This document shows positions 43,105 through 52,146 of a stretch of 63,972 bases of DNA, piece after piece. The stretch is from assembly GCA_964423665.1 (NCBI GenBank), contig CAYRFX010000004.1, positions 1 to 63,972 on the forward strand, written 5' to 3'. A model generated the notes under the pieces. The model saw only the letters and a list, made by a program, of their open reading frames with translations. It ran no database searches and was not told the origin of the DNA. A program made the translations under genes and the position numbers. The number at the start of each line of letters is the position of its first letter. Position 1 is the first letter of the stretch. Source of the DNA: HGM04593 sp964423665 (GTDB taxonomy: Bacteria > Bacteroidota > Bacteroidia > Bacteroidales > Bacteroidaceae).

Positions 43105-46100
43105 ATGAAAAGATTTTTTACCCTTATTCTGGGTGTCATCTGTGCAACATCACAGATGTTCGCCGACAAGATAGAGGTGTCCACTACCTTGCCCGAAAAT
43201 GGCAGGCCCGAACACGTCTATACTATGGTGAACGGTAACAATGTCTATTCAAATGCCCTTACAGCACCCACGCAGACAGCCGAGAATTATGGTCTGTTTG
43301 CATTCTATGCTGCCGATGGCGTTGAGAATGCTTATTACATTTACAGTACAAATGCACAGAAGTGGCTCACCTACACTCCTGCCGCAAGTTACAGCAACGG
43401 CAAGGATTTTGTGAAGTTCACCACCACCCAGCCCGATGTCTATTTCCTTGTGAACAACTATTCGGGCGATAATTATGAGATTCGGCCCTACACAACATCT
43501 GGTACCAACGATAAGTATATCAACTGGTATCAGGGTGTTGATGGTAACCCCTACGATGGTACAAACACACTCGGTTTGTGGCAGCAGGATGCTAGTACCG
43601 ATGCCGGTAGCCGTTATCTCTTTACCGAGGTTGTGATTGTTGAACGTGTATATACCATCAGCGTTCCCGAGGGTAATACCATTAAGATTGGCGACGAAAC
43701 ATTTGCCAACGGCGACACATACACTATTGTAGGTTCTGTTTCCAAGAGCGACATCACAGTGGTTGCTCCCGAGGGGCAGTTTGCAGCGGTGGCAATAGAC
43801 GATGAGGCTGAGACCATCACCGTTAATTTTGCCACACTTCCCGTTCTTCCCGCATGCGCGGCATACACCAATGCAGTTCTCTATCCTGCACAGCAGGAGG
43901 CTGTGGGTGCAGCTGTAGCAACCGAGAACAACGGCGTTTATGTGCTCAGCAACAATGTGCTTGCTGCAGGTTTCATGAGGGTGGGCGAGGCAATCTATTT
44001 TGCAGGCTCCGACGCAATGGATCTTGTTGCCGGCACCGAGATCTTCAGTGTTGCATTCGGCAACGGCGACAACGTATATGCATCGGGTATGAAATTGACC
44101 GGTGTTGAGTTGCAAGACCTTGCTGCCAACCCCGATGCCATTGGCGGTGCCGAGCACTTCGCAGGCAAGCAGCTCGTGGCAAATTATGAATATACATACA
44201 AAGAGAAAAAGGTGGAAATTGTTTGGCGTGCAGTGTTGCGCGACGGTAGCCACTATCTGCGCACCGAGATGGATCTCTATGGCGTTGATGACGTTGATAT
44301 GTACAACGTAATTCCTCTCATGTATAATGTAGATACCAAGGCTGCGGGTTCCACTCCCGCTGTTATCGGCAACACCCGTGGTGCGGTGCTTATGAGCGAC
44401 AAAATCTTTGCAGGTCTCGAAACTCCCACAGCCTATAACACAGTGGGCGATGCAACAGGCGAAGATGATAAATATGAGCTCACTACAGCGTTGGACGTAA
44501 TTTCGCTTTCAGCATCATCTTGGGAACAGGTGATCGAAACAGCCGTTCCTGCTCGTGTTACCGAGGTAACCGGTGCCGGTTACCCCAATATCTATGCATA
44601 CTGCAAGGAGGGCATCACTCTTTCAAAAGACCAGAAAGTTGAAGTTACCGTAGAATATAAAAGCGGCAATCATCGTCTTAATTTCGGTGGTGCCGACCTC
44701 TTGGACGCAAGCAATTCTATAGTTGCCAACGACTACCACAGTGGCTATTCTGGCACAGCGCAGAGTAATAACACATTCTCCTTGACCGTTCCTTATGATG
44801 GCACTTTTACTCTCCGTGTTATGATTGAGAATTTGAGCGAGAGCATCGATGCCACAAGCAATATGACCATAAATATTTACACTCCCAAAGAGGGCGTTGT
44901 GATAAACTCCGATGTAGTAGGTATTCAGGGTCTTTGGAGCCGCAATACCACATTGGAGGCAGGTGAAACCTGGAAGGTCGGTGCTGTTGTAGGTCTTATT
45001 GCACAAGACGGCACACAGGGCAACTCCGATATTCACAGCACTCAGAAACGTCGTTCATTCCTTGCATACAGCGAGCGCGAACGTGCAGTGCCTTGGCGTT
45101 CATTCCCCTGCTATATCTCTTGGTATGAACTCAATATTAACCGCAACAATGCAGCTCCCGGTAGCGAACACACAAACTTTACATCGGAGGATATAGAAGA
45201 TGTACTTGAAAACTGGATAACAAACTACTACAACCGTTATGGCGAAGCTCCCGCGGCCTTTGTAATCGATGATGGTTGGGACAACTACGGTCCGTGGACA
45301 TTCCATAGTGGTTTTCCCGATGAAATGCGTCCTATGGCAGCATTGGCAGAGGAGATGGGTGCAGGCGTTGGTGCCTGGTTAGGTCCTGTGGGCGGTTATG
45401 GTCAGAGCGGCAACTACCGTCGTGCATACTGGAATTCCGAAAATCGTGGTGGTATGCAGTTATCCAATCCCGCATACTATGCTACATTCAAGGCCGCGGC
45501 AGAAAATCTCGTAAAGAACCAGGGCGATTATAAATTCTTCAAGTACGATGGAATCTCTGCTCAATTCTCGGCAGTGGGACCCGATGATGGCGATACAGGT
45601 AACGAAAATGCCGAGGGTATCATACGTCTTGAACGTTATGTGCGCGAGGAACTCCGTGAGGATATCTTCTTCAATACCACCGTAGGAACTTGGGCCAGCC
45701 CCTTCTGGTATCAGATAACCGATGCCACTTGGCGTCAGGAGAACGATTACGGTGAGATTGGAGTCAATACCATTGATCGTGAAAACTGGATAACATATCG
45801 CGACCGCCTTGTATATCAGAACTATGTTCAGAACTCTCCCATTTGTCCCATTAATACATTGATGACGCATGGATTTATTCTCTCATCGTTCGGTTCTGTA
45901 AGCAAGATAATGGATTATGATGCTGTTCTACGCGAGATGCGTTGCGCATTCGTTTGCGGTTCGGGAATGGTCGAACTCTACAACGACTATGCTCTTATGA
46001 ACAGCATAAACAACGGACAGCTTTGGACCGACCTTGCAGAGTGCATCGCTTGGCAAAAGCGCAATGCCGATGTATTGCCCGACGCTCACTGGGTAGGTGG

Positions 46101-47382
46101 CAGCCCCTGGACAGGCAGCGCAGCTCAAATCTACGGCTGGGCATCTTGGAATGGCAAGAAATCTACACTTGCATTGCGCAATGGTAGCAACGACGAGAAG
46201 AACTACACCTTCACACTCCGTGAGGCTCTCAATATCCCCGCAAATGTTAACGGCAGCATTGTTCTTCGCAAATCATTCGGTGTGCAGGCTGCTCTTGCAG
46301 GTCTCACCGAGGGAGAGGCTATCAATATAGACGATGAACTCACCGTAACACTCCCCGCAAGCACTGTATATGCATTTGATGGTGTTGATGCAGCTCAGGC
46401 TGTTACTCCCGTTGAAAGCATCACACTCGCAACAGAGAACGCTGCAACAGAGGTAGCACTCAACAGAACATTGGTTGTGCTTGCAACCATTAACCCTGCC
46501 GAGGCTGCATTCCCCGCTCTTGAGTGGACAACAAGCGATGCAAGCATTGCAACAGTGAATAACGGTCTCATTCAGCCTGTTGCCGAGGGTGAGGTGACAA
46601 TCACTGCAACAGCTACAGACGGTTCGGGTGTTTCGGCATCGGTAACAATTACCGTCACCCCCAAAATTGTTGAGCCCTATGCAATCAACTTCGATAAGGA
46701 CGCGAATGCAACACGAAGCGACCGCTACATCAACAGCATCACTTTCACTGAAGAGGGTGGTGAGGCGCAGACAATAACCGTGGGTGCCGGCAAGCCCTAT
46801 CGCGATATGAGTGCCGATGAGAATGCTCTTCTCACTTGTGCAGCAGGTTCCACCGTTACTGTGAATTTCAGTAAAAATGCCAACTGGATGAACGCATACG
46901 TTTACATCGACCTCGATGGCGACCAGCAGTTCTCTTTTAACGAGGGTTCCACCGACCAGAGCGGTACCGATGTAATGTCATTCAGCTTCTACACAGGAAA
47001 CTTTAACGACGATGTAAATGGCGGTGTAAACTCTGCCGGCACCTCATTGACCGGTAACAACCGTAACACAGTGTCTTTGCCCTCATTTACAGCTCCCGCT
47101 GTTGCAGGCGACTATCGCATACGTTTCAAAATGGACTGGAACAGTATCGATGCCGGTGGTCAGATTGCAGCCGATGGTACCTGTACCGGTGCAAACGGTA
47201 TTCTTGCAAACGGTGGTTGCATCGTAGATGCCACCTTGCGTGTTGCCGATACCACAGGTGTTGAATTTGTGGAGGCCGAGGGTACAAAAACTGCCGAGAT
47301 TTATGATCTCAGCGGTCGCAAGCTCCACTCTGCTCCTGCAAAGGGCATCTATATAATGAATAACAAGAAGGTTGTAAAGTAA
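43105..47382 (+). CDS. secreted clan GH-D (GH36/GH27-like) glycosidase, T9SS cargo
   Basis: A 1425-residue protein. Signal peptide about 1-20. Residues about 45-175 look like a ricin-type or other beta module. The catalytic barrel spans about 610-1010: FVIDDGWDNYGPW has the paired Asp 722-723, FFKYDG gives the likely nucleophile Asp815, and ITDATW gives the likely acid/base Asp873, 58 residues later, as in clan GH-D alpha-galactosidases. A bacterial Ig-like (Big_2) domain follows (about 1105-1190: ITLATENAATEVALNRTLVV), then a GEVED-like beta domain (YVYIDLDGDQQF) and a T9SS tail (YDLSGRKLHS...KGIYIMNNKK). Substrate is probably an alpha-galactoside or alpha-N-acetylgalactosaminide of a host or plant glycan; this is inference. 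No SusCD pair is nearby. Confidence 0.82.
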   Translation: MKRFFTLILGVICATSQMFADKIEVSTTLPENGRPEHVYTMVNGNNVYSNALTAPTQTAENYGLFAFYAADGVENAYYIYSTNAQKWLTYTPAASYSNGKDFVKFTTTQPDVYFLVNNYSGDNYEIRPYTTSGTNDKYINWYQGVDGNPYDGTNTLGLWQQDASTDAGSRYLFTEVVIVERVYTISVPEGNTIKIGDETFANGDTYTIVGSVSKSDITVVAPEGQFAAVAIDDEAETITVNFATLPVLPACAAYTNAVLYPAQQEAVGAAVATENNGVYVLSNNVLAAGFMRVGEAIYFAGSDAMDLVAGTEIFSVAFGNGDNVYASGMKLTGVELQDLAANPDAIGGAEHFAGKQLVANYEYTYKEKKVEIVWRAVLRDGSHYLRTEMDLYGVDDVDMYNVIPLMYNVDTKAAGSTPAVIGNTRGAVLMSDKIFAGLETPTAYNTVGDATGEDDKYELTTALDVISLSASSWEQVIETAVPARVTEVTGAGYPNIYAYCKEGITLSKDQKVEVTVEYKSGNHRLNFGGADLLDASNSIVANDYHSGYSGTAQSNNTFSLTVPYDGTFTLRVMIENLSESIDATSNMTINIYTPKEGVVINSDVVGIQGLWSRNTTLEAGETWKVGAVVGLIAQDGTQGNSDIHSTQKRRSFLAYSERERAVPWRSFPCYISWYELNINRNNAAPGSEHTNFTSEDIEDVLENWITNYYNRYGEAPAAFVIDDGWDNYGPWTFHSGFPDEMRPMAALAEEMGAGVGAWLGPVGGYGQSGNYRRAYWNSENRGGMQLSNPAYYATFKAAAENLVKNQGDYKFFKYDGISAQFSAVGPDDGDTGNENAEGIIRLERYVREELREDIFFNTTVGTWASPFWYQITDATWRQENDYGEIGVNTIDRENWITYRDRLVYQNYVQNSPICPINTLMTHGFILSSFGSVSKIMDYDAVLREMRCAFVCGSGMVELYNDYALMNSINNGQLWTDLAECIAWQKRNADVLPDAHWVGGSPWTGSAAQIYGWASWNGKKSTLALRNGSNDEKNYTFTLREALNIPANVNGSIVLRKSFGVQAALAGLTEGEAINIDDELTVTLPASTVYAFDGVDAAQAVTPVESITLATENAATEVALNRTLVVLATINPAEAAFPALEWTTSDASIATVNNGLIQPVAEGEVTITATATDGSGVSASVTITVTPKIVEPYAINFDKDANATRSDRYINSITFTEEGGEAQTITVGAGKPYRDMSADENALLTCAAGSTVTVNFSKNANWMNAYVYIDLDGDQQFSFNEGSTDQSGTDVMSFSFYTGNFNDDVNGGVNSAGTSLTGNNRNTVSLPSFTAPAVAGDYRIRFKMDWNSIDAGGQIAADGTCTGANGILANGGCIVDATLRVADTTGVEFVEAEGTKTAEIYDLSGRKLHSAPAKGIYIMNNKKVVK

Positions 47383-47400
47383 TTTATAATTTGCATTAAT

Positions 47401-47439
47401 AAAAGCGTGTGCTGTCCCGTGGGGCAGCACACGCTTTTT
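47401..47439 (+). terminator. terminator after the glycosidase gene
   Basis: Stem GCGTGTGCTG/CAGCACACGC (extended by TCCC/GGGG) followed by TTTTT. Confidence 0.8.
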
Positions 47440-47462
47440 CTGTTCCTCCCACCTCTCGGTCC

Positions 47463-47504
47463 CTGCCTTCTGTCTCCTGCCTTCTGTCTCCTGCCTTCTG
47501 TTCT
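47463..47504. repeat. 14-bp tandem repeat, three copies
   Basis: CTGCCTTCTGTCTC occurs twice exactly and a third time with a changed end. Similar pyrimidine-rich tandem repeats are common in intergenic DNA of many phyla. Confidence 0.75.
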
Positions 47505-47640
47505 TGTGTCTAATAAACACAATCTCTCCCCAAAAGAGTGAGGAGATGAAGAAGATAAAGAAGATAAATTGCCGGCAGTAGTGAAATTTGTTTATTTGAT
47601 TGTATATGTAGCTCTCGGTGTTACAAAATAAAAAGAATTC

Positions 47641-47668
47641 CCCCAAAGGTCGTGCGACCTTTGGGGGG
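47641..47668 (-). terminator. terminator after the AspT-type gene
   Basis: Stem CCCCCAAAGGTCG/CGACCTTTGGGGG, 36 bp after the stop of the transporter gene on the minus strand. T-rich sequence (GGGAATTCTTTTTATTTT) follows on that strand. Confidence 0.6.
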
Positions 47669-47704
47669 TGAAACAAATATAAGATATTCTGCGCTAAGTA
47701 GCTT

Positions 47705-49378
47705 TTAGCAGAAAAGCAGAATCATAAGTTGTGCTGTGAGAATGCGCAAGAACATTGCAAGGGGATATACCGTTGCATAACCCACCGACGCCTTGTCGCT
47801 GTTCTTGTCCTGCTCGTTGGCAAAAGCAAGGGCAGGAGGGTTGGTGCATGAGCCCGACATAACACCGATAAGAGTGTTATAGGGAATGCGCAGTATATAA
47901 CGCCCCACCACGCCTGCAATGAGCAGCGGCAGAATGGTTATTATGGCACCATAGAGCACCCACCACAGACCGCCGTTGTTCACAATGGTATCTACAAAAC
48001 TTTTGCCCGCCTCCAAGCCCACACAGGCGAGGAACAGAGAGATACCAATCTCGCGAATCATAAGGTTGGCACTGGTGGTAGTGTATGTAATCAGCTTATA
48101 TTTTGGTCCAAAGTAGCTTATGAGGATAGCCACGATGAGCGGTCCTCCTGCAAGTCCCAATTTAACGGGTTGCGACATTCCGGGAATGAAGATGGGCAGG
48201 CTGCCAAGAGTACAACCTAAGGCAATACCTATGAAGATAGGGATAAGGTTGGGGTGGTCGAGATATTTGCGTGAGTCGCCCAACACTCTCTTCACACTGC
48301 CAACCGCGCTTCCCATACCCACAACGGTAACAACGTCTCCCATTTGCAGGCGCAGGTCGGGCGCAGCAACAAGGTCTATACCGGCACGGTTCACACGAGT
48401 GAGGTTCACTTTGAAATTCTGTCTCAAATTCAGCTTAGACAAAGCAACGCCATTCAGCTTGGGGTTGGTAACAATAAGCTTGCGCGACTTGAATTGCGCT
48501 CCCTCCTTATCCCAATCTACCACACATTCCGTTCCAAAAAGGTTCAGAACGCTTTCGCGCATCTCGGGTCTCACAATAACCAGGAACTTATCTCCCACCT
48601 GCATGGTGCTGTTGCTGCTGGCAATCTCCATCTCTTTTGTGTTGCAGTGCAATATTCTCGAAACTACAAAATCGTAATTTTGGCTGTGTCTTATCTCTTC
48701 GAGAGTCTTTCCCGCGATGGTGGGGTTCTTCACCTCAATGGTCAGCGGTTCCACATCATGTCTTTTGCTGTCGTCTGTGGTAGCGGGTGTAACCTCCTTG
48801 CGGTAGAAGGTCGCCTTTATAGCCAGCATGGAGAGAATGCAACCTATAACACCGAGAGGGTAGGCAACACTGTATCCTAATGCAATGTCAGTGGCAGATG
48901 TGCCGGTAATCTCGCGATACGCCTGCTGTGCTGCTCCTAATCCGGGGGTGTTTGTTACCGCTCCCGATAGAATACCGGTAACGGTTGTTATCGGCGTGTC
49001 GGTGGCATAGTGAACGCCCACGGCGGTGAGCACGTCAAACAAAACAATAGTGCATGTTATGAGGCACAATGTGAGTCCCCCGGCTTTGAAGCTCGAGAAA
49101 AATCCCGGCCCCACCTGCAAGCCTATTGAAAAGACAAAGAGAATGAGACCAAACTCCTTTACAAAGTGCAGCAGGTCTCCGTTTAAGCTGTATCCGAAGT
49201 GCGAGAATATTATTCCCACAAAAAGAATCCAGGTGACGCCGAAAGAGATTCCTGCAACCTTCAAACGCCCCATCATCACACCAAAAGCAATAGTGAGTGC
49301 AAGTATTATCATAGAGTGGGCTATTCCGCCGCTCCATTGTCCTTGCGCTCCTTCTAAAAGTGTCATTAAAAAGTCCAT
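47705..49378 (-). CDS. AspT/YidE/YbjL-type transporter with TrkA-C domains
   Basis: A 557-residue membrane protein. Two AspT-Asp_Al_Ex hydrophobic halves (GLILFVFSIGLQVGPGFFSS in the first; SLFLACVGLEAGKSFVDT in the second) enclose two TrkA_C domains (about 205-385). GAVTNTPGLGAAQQA and GSCTNPPALAFANEQ are the matching pore motifs. Characterised relatives exchange aspartate for alanine or succinate; the substrate here is unknown. It is monocistronic, convergent with the glycosidase gene and divergent from the ilv cluster. Confidence 0.88.
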   Translation of the reverse strand: MDFLMTLLEGAQGQWSGGIAHSMIILALTIAFGVMMGRLKVAGISFGVTWILFVGIIFSHFGYSLNGDLLHFVKEFGLILFVFSIGLQVGPGFFSSFKAGGLTLCLITCTIVLFDVLTAVGVHYATDTPITTVTGILSGAVTNTPGLGAAQQAYREITGTSATDIALGYSVAYPLGVIGCILSMLAIKATFYRKEVTPATTDDSKRHDVEPLTIEVKNPTIAGKTLEEIRHSQNYDFVVSRILHCNTKEMEIASSNSTMQVGDKFLVIVRPEMRESVLNLFGTECVVDWDKEGAQFKSRKLIVTNPKLNGVALSKLNLRQNFKVNLTRVNRAGIDLVAAPDLRLQMGDVVTVVGMGSAVGSVKRVLGDSRKYLDHPNLIPIFIGIALGCTLGSLPIFIPGMSQPVKLGLAGGPLIVAILISYFGPKYKLITYTTTSANLMIREIGISLFLACVGLEAGKSFVDTIVNNGGLWWVLYGAIITILPLLIAGVVGRYILRIPYNTLIGVMSGSCTNPPALAFANEQDKNSDKASVGYATVYPLAMFLRILTAQLMILLFC

Positions 49379-49615
49379 ATTCTATATGTGTTTATTGTTC
49401 GTGTTGTCTGTTTCTGCAAAATCTTTGCAAAGGTACAGCTAATAAACGTATAAAATATCTTAATCATTTAGATATTTTCAATAGATATAATAGGTAAAAT
49501 CAATAGTTTGCCCTTTTTGCGGGTCATGTAAGTACCCCACATTCTCTTTTTTATTTACCGTCTTTACAAAATCTCACATTTTTATCACATAAAATCCCAA
49601 TTTTCTCTTAAAATT

Positions 49616-49647
49616 TTTGTTATGCTGAAAAAAAGAGATTATTTTTG
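49616..49647 (+). promoter_or_regulatory. promoter of the ilv cluster
   Basis: TTTG (49616-49619), 20-bp spacer, TATTTTTG (49640-49647). Start of transcription near 49654, about 60 nt before the leader peptide. Confidence 0.6.
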
Positions 49648-49712
49648 CGGTCTATTAGCCAAGCCTTTGAAAGAGGCGGGGCAAAGATAAAGAACGTAAA
49701 TAATTAAGGAAT

Positions 49713-49778
49713 ATGCATTTGCAGTCAATTACCATCAATATTCTTGGTGTGGTCGTCCTATTGCAAAAAATGGGGTGA
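49713..49778 (+). CDS. branched-chain leader peptide of the ilv attenuator
   Basis: A 21-residue open frame, MHLQSITINILGVVVLLQKMG. Of residues 6-17, nine are Ile, Leu or Val. A ribosome short of charged tRNA for these amino acids would stall here. The stop codon overlaps the 5' arm of the antiterminator hairpin. Peptides of this kind are the sensors of ilv attenuators. Too short to find by length; recognised by content and place. Confidence 0.8.
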   Translation: MHLQSITINILGVVVLLQKMG

Positions 49779-49836
49779 GATGGGCTGTGTGTATGCAAAA
49801 ACGTGCCTTTCTCTATCTAATGAGGAGGGCTTTTTT
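49777..49836 (+). promoter_or_regulatory. ilv attenuator: competing antiterminator and terminator
   Basis: Terminator: 49805-49813 (GCCTTTCTC) with 49822-49830 (GAGGAGGGC), 8-nt loop, six T residues. Antiterminator: 49777-49785 (GAGATGGGC) with the same 49805-49813, one mismatch. The two cannot coexist. A ribosome at the leader stop covers 49777-49785 and lets the terminator form; a ribosome stalled at the Ile/Leu/Val codons leaves it free, so the genes are read. The distance from terminator to ilvD is about 45 bp. Confidence 0.8.
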
Positions 49837-49881
49837 ATTACTATGCGAGGGTGGCAACGCCCCGACAAATAAAAGAAAGTT

Positions 49882-51687
49882 ATGAAAAATAAACTAAGAA
49901 GCGCACAATGTACCGAGGGACGCCGCATGGCGGGTGCAAGAGCCCTATGGATTGCAAACGGAATGAAACGCGAAATGTTCGGCAAGCCCATTATTGCTAT
50001 TGCCAACTCCTTCACCCAGCTTGTTCCCGGGCACACACATCTGCACGAAGCAGGTCAGATAGTAAAGCGCGAGATAGAGAAACTCGGTTGCTACGCTGCC
50101 GAGTTCAACACAATAGCCATAGATGATGGAATAGCAATGGGGCACGACGGAATGCTCTATTCTCTCCCCTCGCGCGACATTATCGCCGACAGCGTGGAGT
50201 ATATGTGCAATGCCCATAAGGTAGATGCCCTTGTGTGCATCTCCAACTGCGATAAAATCACCCCGGGAATGCTCATGGCATCTATGCGTCTCAATATTCC
50301 CACCGTTTTTGTTTCGGGCGGTCCCATGGAGAAGGGTACCTGGAAGGGTGAAAATCTCGACCTCATCTCGGCAATGGTGAAGGCTGCCGATACAAGCGTG
50401 AGTGATGAAGAGCTTGCCGAGGTTGAGAAACGCTCTTGCCCCGGTTGCGGTTGCTGCTCGGGAATGTTCACAGCCAACTCCATGAACTCACTTACCGAGG
50501 CGATAGGTCTCTCCCTGCCCGGTAACGGAACAATACTTGCAACCCACACCAACCGTGTGCAGTTGCTCAAAGATGCCGCAAAACAGATTGTAACCAACGC
50601 ACTCAAATATTACGAGGAGGGCGACGACAGCGTGCTGCCCCGCAGCATAGCCGTGCGCGATGCGTTCCTCAATGCCATGACACTCGATATTGCCATGGGC
50701 GGTTCCACAAACACCATCCTTCACTTGCTTGCTGTGGCACAGGAGGCTGGCGTGGATTTCAAGATGGCAGACATTGACCGTCTCAGCCGTGGAGTTCCCT
50801 GCTTGTGCAAGCTCGCGCCCAACGGTCCCAAATACAGCGTTCAGGATTGTGGTCGTGCAGGCGGCATCATAGGAATCATGGGCGAGCTCGCAAAGGGTGG
50901 TCTGTTGAACACCTCTTTGAAGCGCGTGAATGGTGCAACCCTTGCCGAGGATATTGAGAAATACTGCATCACAGGCACAACCGTTGATGCCGAGGCACAG
51001 CGCATATACAGCACAGGCCCCGCCAATGTGTTCTGCAATCAGATGGGATCTCACAGCTCGGCGTATGAAACTCTTGACACCGACCGTGAAAACGGTTGCA
51101 TACGCGACCTTGAACACGCCTACACCAAGGACGGCGGTCTCGCAATCCTCTTTGGTAATATAGCACAGGACGGCTGCGTGGTAAAGACCGCCGGTGTTGA
51201 TGAGAGTATATGGAAATTCACAGGCACAGCCAAGGTGTTCGACTCGCAGGACGCTGCCGTTGAGGGCATCTTGGGCGGCGATGTAAAAGCAGGCGATGTG
51301 GTAGTAATCGTGTATGAAGGCCCCAAAGGCGGTCCCGGCATGCAGGAGATGCTCTATCCCACATCATATATTAAATCGCGCCATTTAGGCAAGGAATGCG
51401 CCCTCATCACCGATGGACGCTTTAGCGGTGGTACATCGGGCTTGAGCATCGGGCACATCTCGCCCGAGGCTGCTGCAGGTGGCAACATCGGCAAGCTTCG
51501 CGATGGCGACATTATAGAGATAGATATTCCGGCACGCTCAATCAACGTGAAGTTGAGTGACGAGGAGCTCGCTGCCCGCGAGATGTTCCCCCTCACTCGC
51601 AACCGCGTGATTTCCAAGAGCCTCAAGGCTTATGCCAATATGGTGAGCTCGGCAGATAAGGGTGGTGTGAGAATTATTGAGGATTAA
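49882..51687 (+). CDS. ilvD: dihydroxy-acid dehydratase
   Basis: A 601-residue iron-sulfur enzyme, third step of valine and isoleucine synthesis. Cluster cysteines are in SNCDKITPGM and RSCPGCGCCSGMFTANSMNS. The catalytic metal segment is GHDGMLYSLPSRD; the C-terminal TDGRFSGGTSGLSIGHISPEA is complete. First gene of the cluster, under the leader attenuator. A 459-bp stretch full of repeats separates it from ilvB, which is unusual for an operon. Confidence 0.95.
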   Translation: MKNKLRSAQCTEGRRMAGARALWIANGMKREMFGKPIIAIANSFTQLVPGHTHLHEAGQIVKREIEKLGCYAAEFNTIAIDDGIAMGHDGMLYSLPSRDIIADSVEYMCNAHKVDALVCISNCDKITPGMLMASMRLNIPTVFVSGGPMEKGTWKGENLDLISAMVKAADTSVSDEELAEVEKRSCPGCGCCSGMFTANSMNSLTEAIGLSLPGNGTILATHTNRVQLLKDAAKQIVTNALKYYEEGDDSVLPRSIAVRDAFLNAMTLDIAMGGSTNTILHLLAVAQEAGVDFKMADIDRLSRGVPCLCKLAPNGPKYSVQDCGRAGGIIGIMGELAKGGLLNTSLKRVNGATLAEDIEKYCITGTTVDAEAQRIYSTGPANVFCNQMGSHSSAYETLDTDRENGCIRDLEHAYTKDGGLAILFGNIAQDGCVVKTAGVDESIWKFTGTAKVFDSQDAAVEGILGGDVKAGDVVVIVYEGPKGGPGMQEMLYPTSYIKSRHLGKECALITDGRFSGGTSGLSIGHISPEAAAGGNIGKLRDGDIIEIDIPARSINVKLSDEELAAREMFPLTRNRVISKSLKAYANMVSSADKGGVRIIED

Positions 51688-51760
51688 TACCTATTTGTCA
51701 TTCTTACAACCGTAGGGCGGAAGAATCCAAGAGAACGCAAATAAGAGATTCCTCACATAC

Positions 51761-51793
51761 GTTCGGAATGACAAAACAACGTTTTGTTATCGG
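51761..51793. repeat. 33-bp inverted repeat, left arm
   Basis: Identical, in opposite orientation, to 55315-55347. The arm contains its own small palindrome (ACAAAAC-AAC-GTTTTGT) and the GGAATGAC end of a GTCATTCC-type dispersed repeat. The two arms flank ilvB, ilvN and an unknown gene. Confidence 0.85.
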
Positions 51794-51961
51794 TGAGTTT
51801 CTATGAAACGAGCCAATGACGCCTGTTTATCGGTGAGTTTCTATGAAACGAGCCAATGACGCCTGTTTATCGGCGAGTTTCTATGAAACGAGCCAATGAC
51901 GCCTGTTTATCGGTGAGTTTCTATGAAGCGAGCCAATGACACCTGTTTATCGGTGAGTTTT
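51791..51961. repeat. 40-bp tandem repeat, 4.3 copies
   Basis: Units at 51791-51830, 51831-51870, 51871-51910 and 51911-51950, then a partial copy of 10-11 bases. They differ at only about three positions. There are no spacers, so it is not CRISPR. The unit starts CGGTGAGTTTCTATGAAACG and ends ACGCCTGTTTAT. Confidence 0.9.
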
Positions 51962-51977
51962 GTAGTAATATAAAAAC

Positions 51978-52018
51978 TCTCCCCCTAAGTTAGGGGGAGT
52001 CCCGCAGGGGAGGGGGTC
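51978..52018. repeat. dispersed CCCCCTAAGTTAGGGGG element, copy 2
   Basis: CTCCCCCTAA-G-TTAGGGGGAG followed by CCCGCAGGGGAGGGGG. Related to the copy after rarA at 11534. Confidence 0.65.
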
Positions 52019-52146
52019 TGTTAATCGTACCACTCACTGCACGGGTTGCGAAGAAGCAAAACAAACCAATAATATTAAAAAGAATTACAACCCCTCCGGG
52101 GTAAACAGATATTTGAGAAAATACATACTTTGAAAACTGATAACCG

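Larger units (their letters stand above)
47383..47704. other. 322-bp convergent intergenic region
   Basis: Between the glycosidase and the AspT-type gene. It holds two terminators and a 14-bp tandem repeat. No coding sequence is seen. Confidence 0.6.
49379..49881. other. 503-bp region with the ilv control leader
   Basis: The left half is AT-rich and holds the upstream parts of the AspT-type gene. The right half holds the ilv promoter, leader peptide and attenuator listed separately. Confidence 0.6.
51688..52146. other. 459-bp repeat-filled gap between ilvD and ilvB
   Basis: It holds one arm of a 33-bp inverted repeat, a 40-bp tandem array and a CCCCCTAAGTTAGGGGG element. No gene is seen. 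Read-through from ilvD to ilvB is assumed but not shown. Confidence 0.6.

Noticed and set aside
43249..44253. 334-codon antisense frame inside the glycosidase gene
   Set aside because: Shadow frame, no start context or homology, and the sense frame is continuous through it.
49781..49881. Riboswitch in the ilvD leader
   Set aside because: The leader peptide and two exclusive hairpins explain the control; no conserved riboswitch core is seen.
51791..51961. CRISPR array
   Set aside because: The 40-bp units are directly adjacent with no variable spacers, and no cas genes are near.
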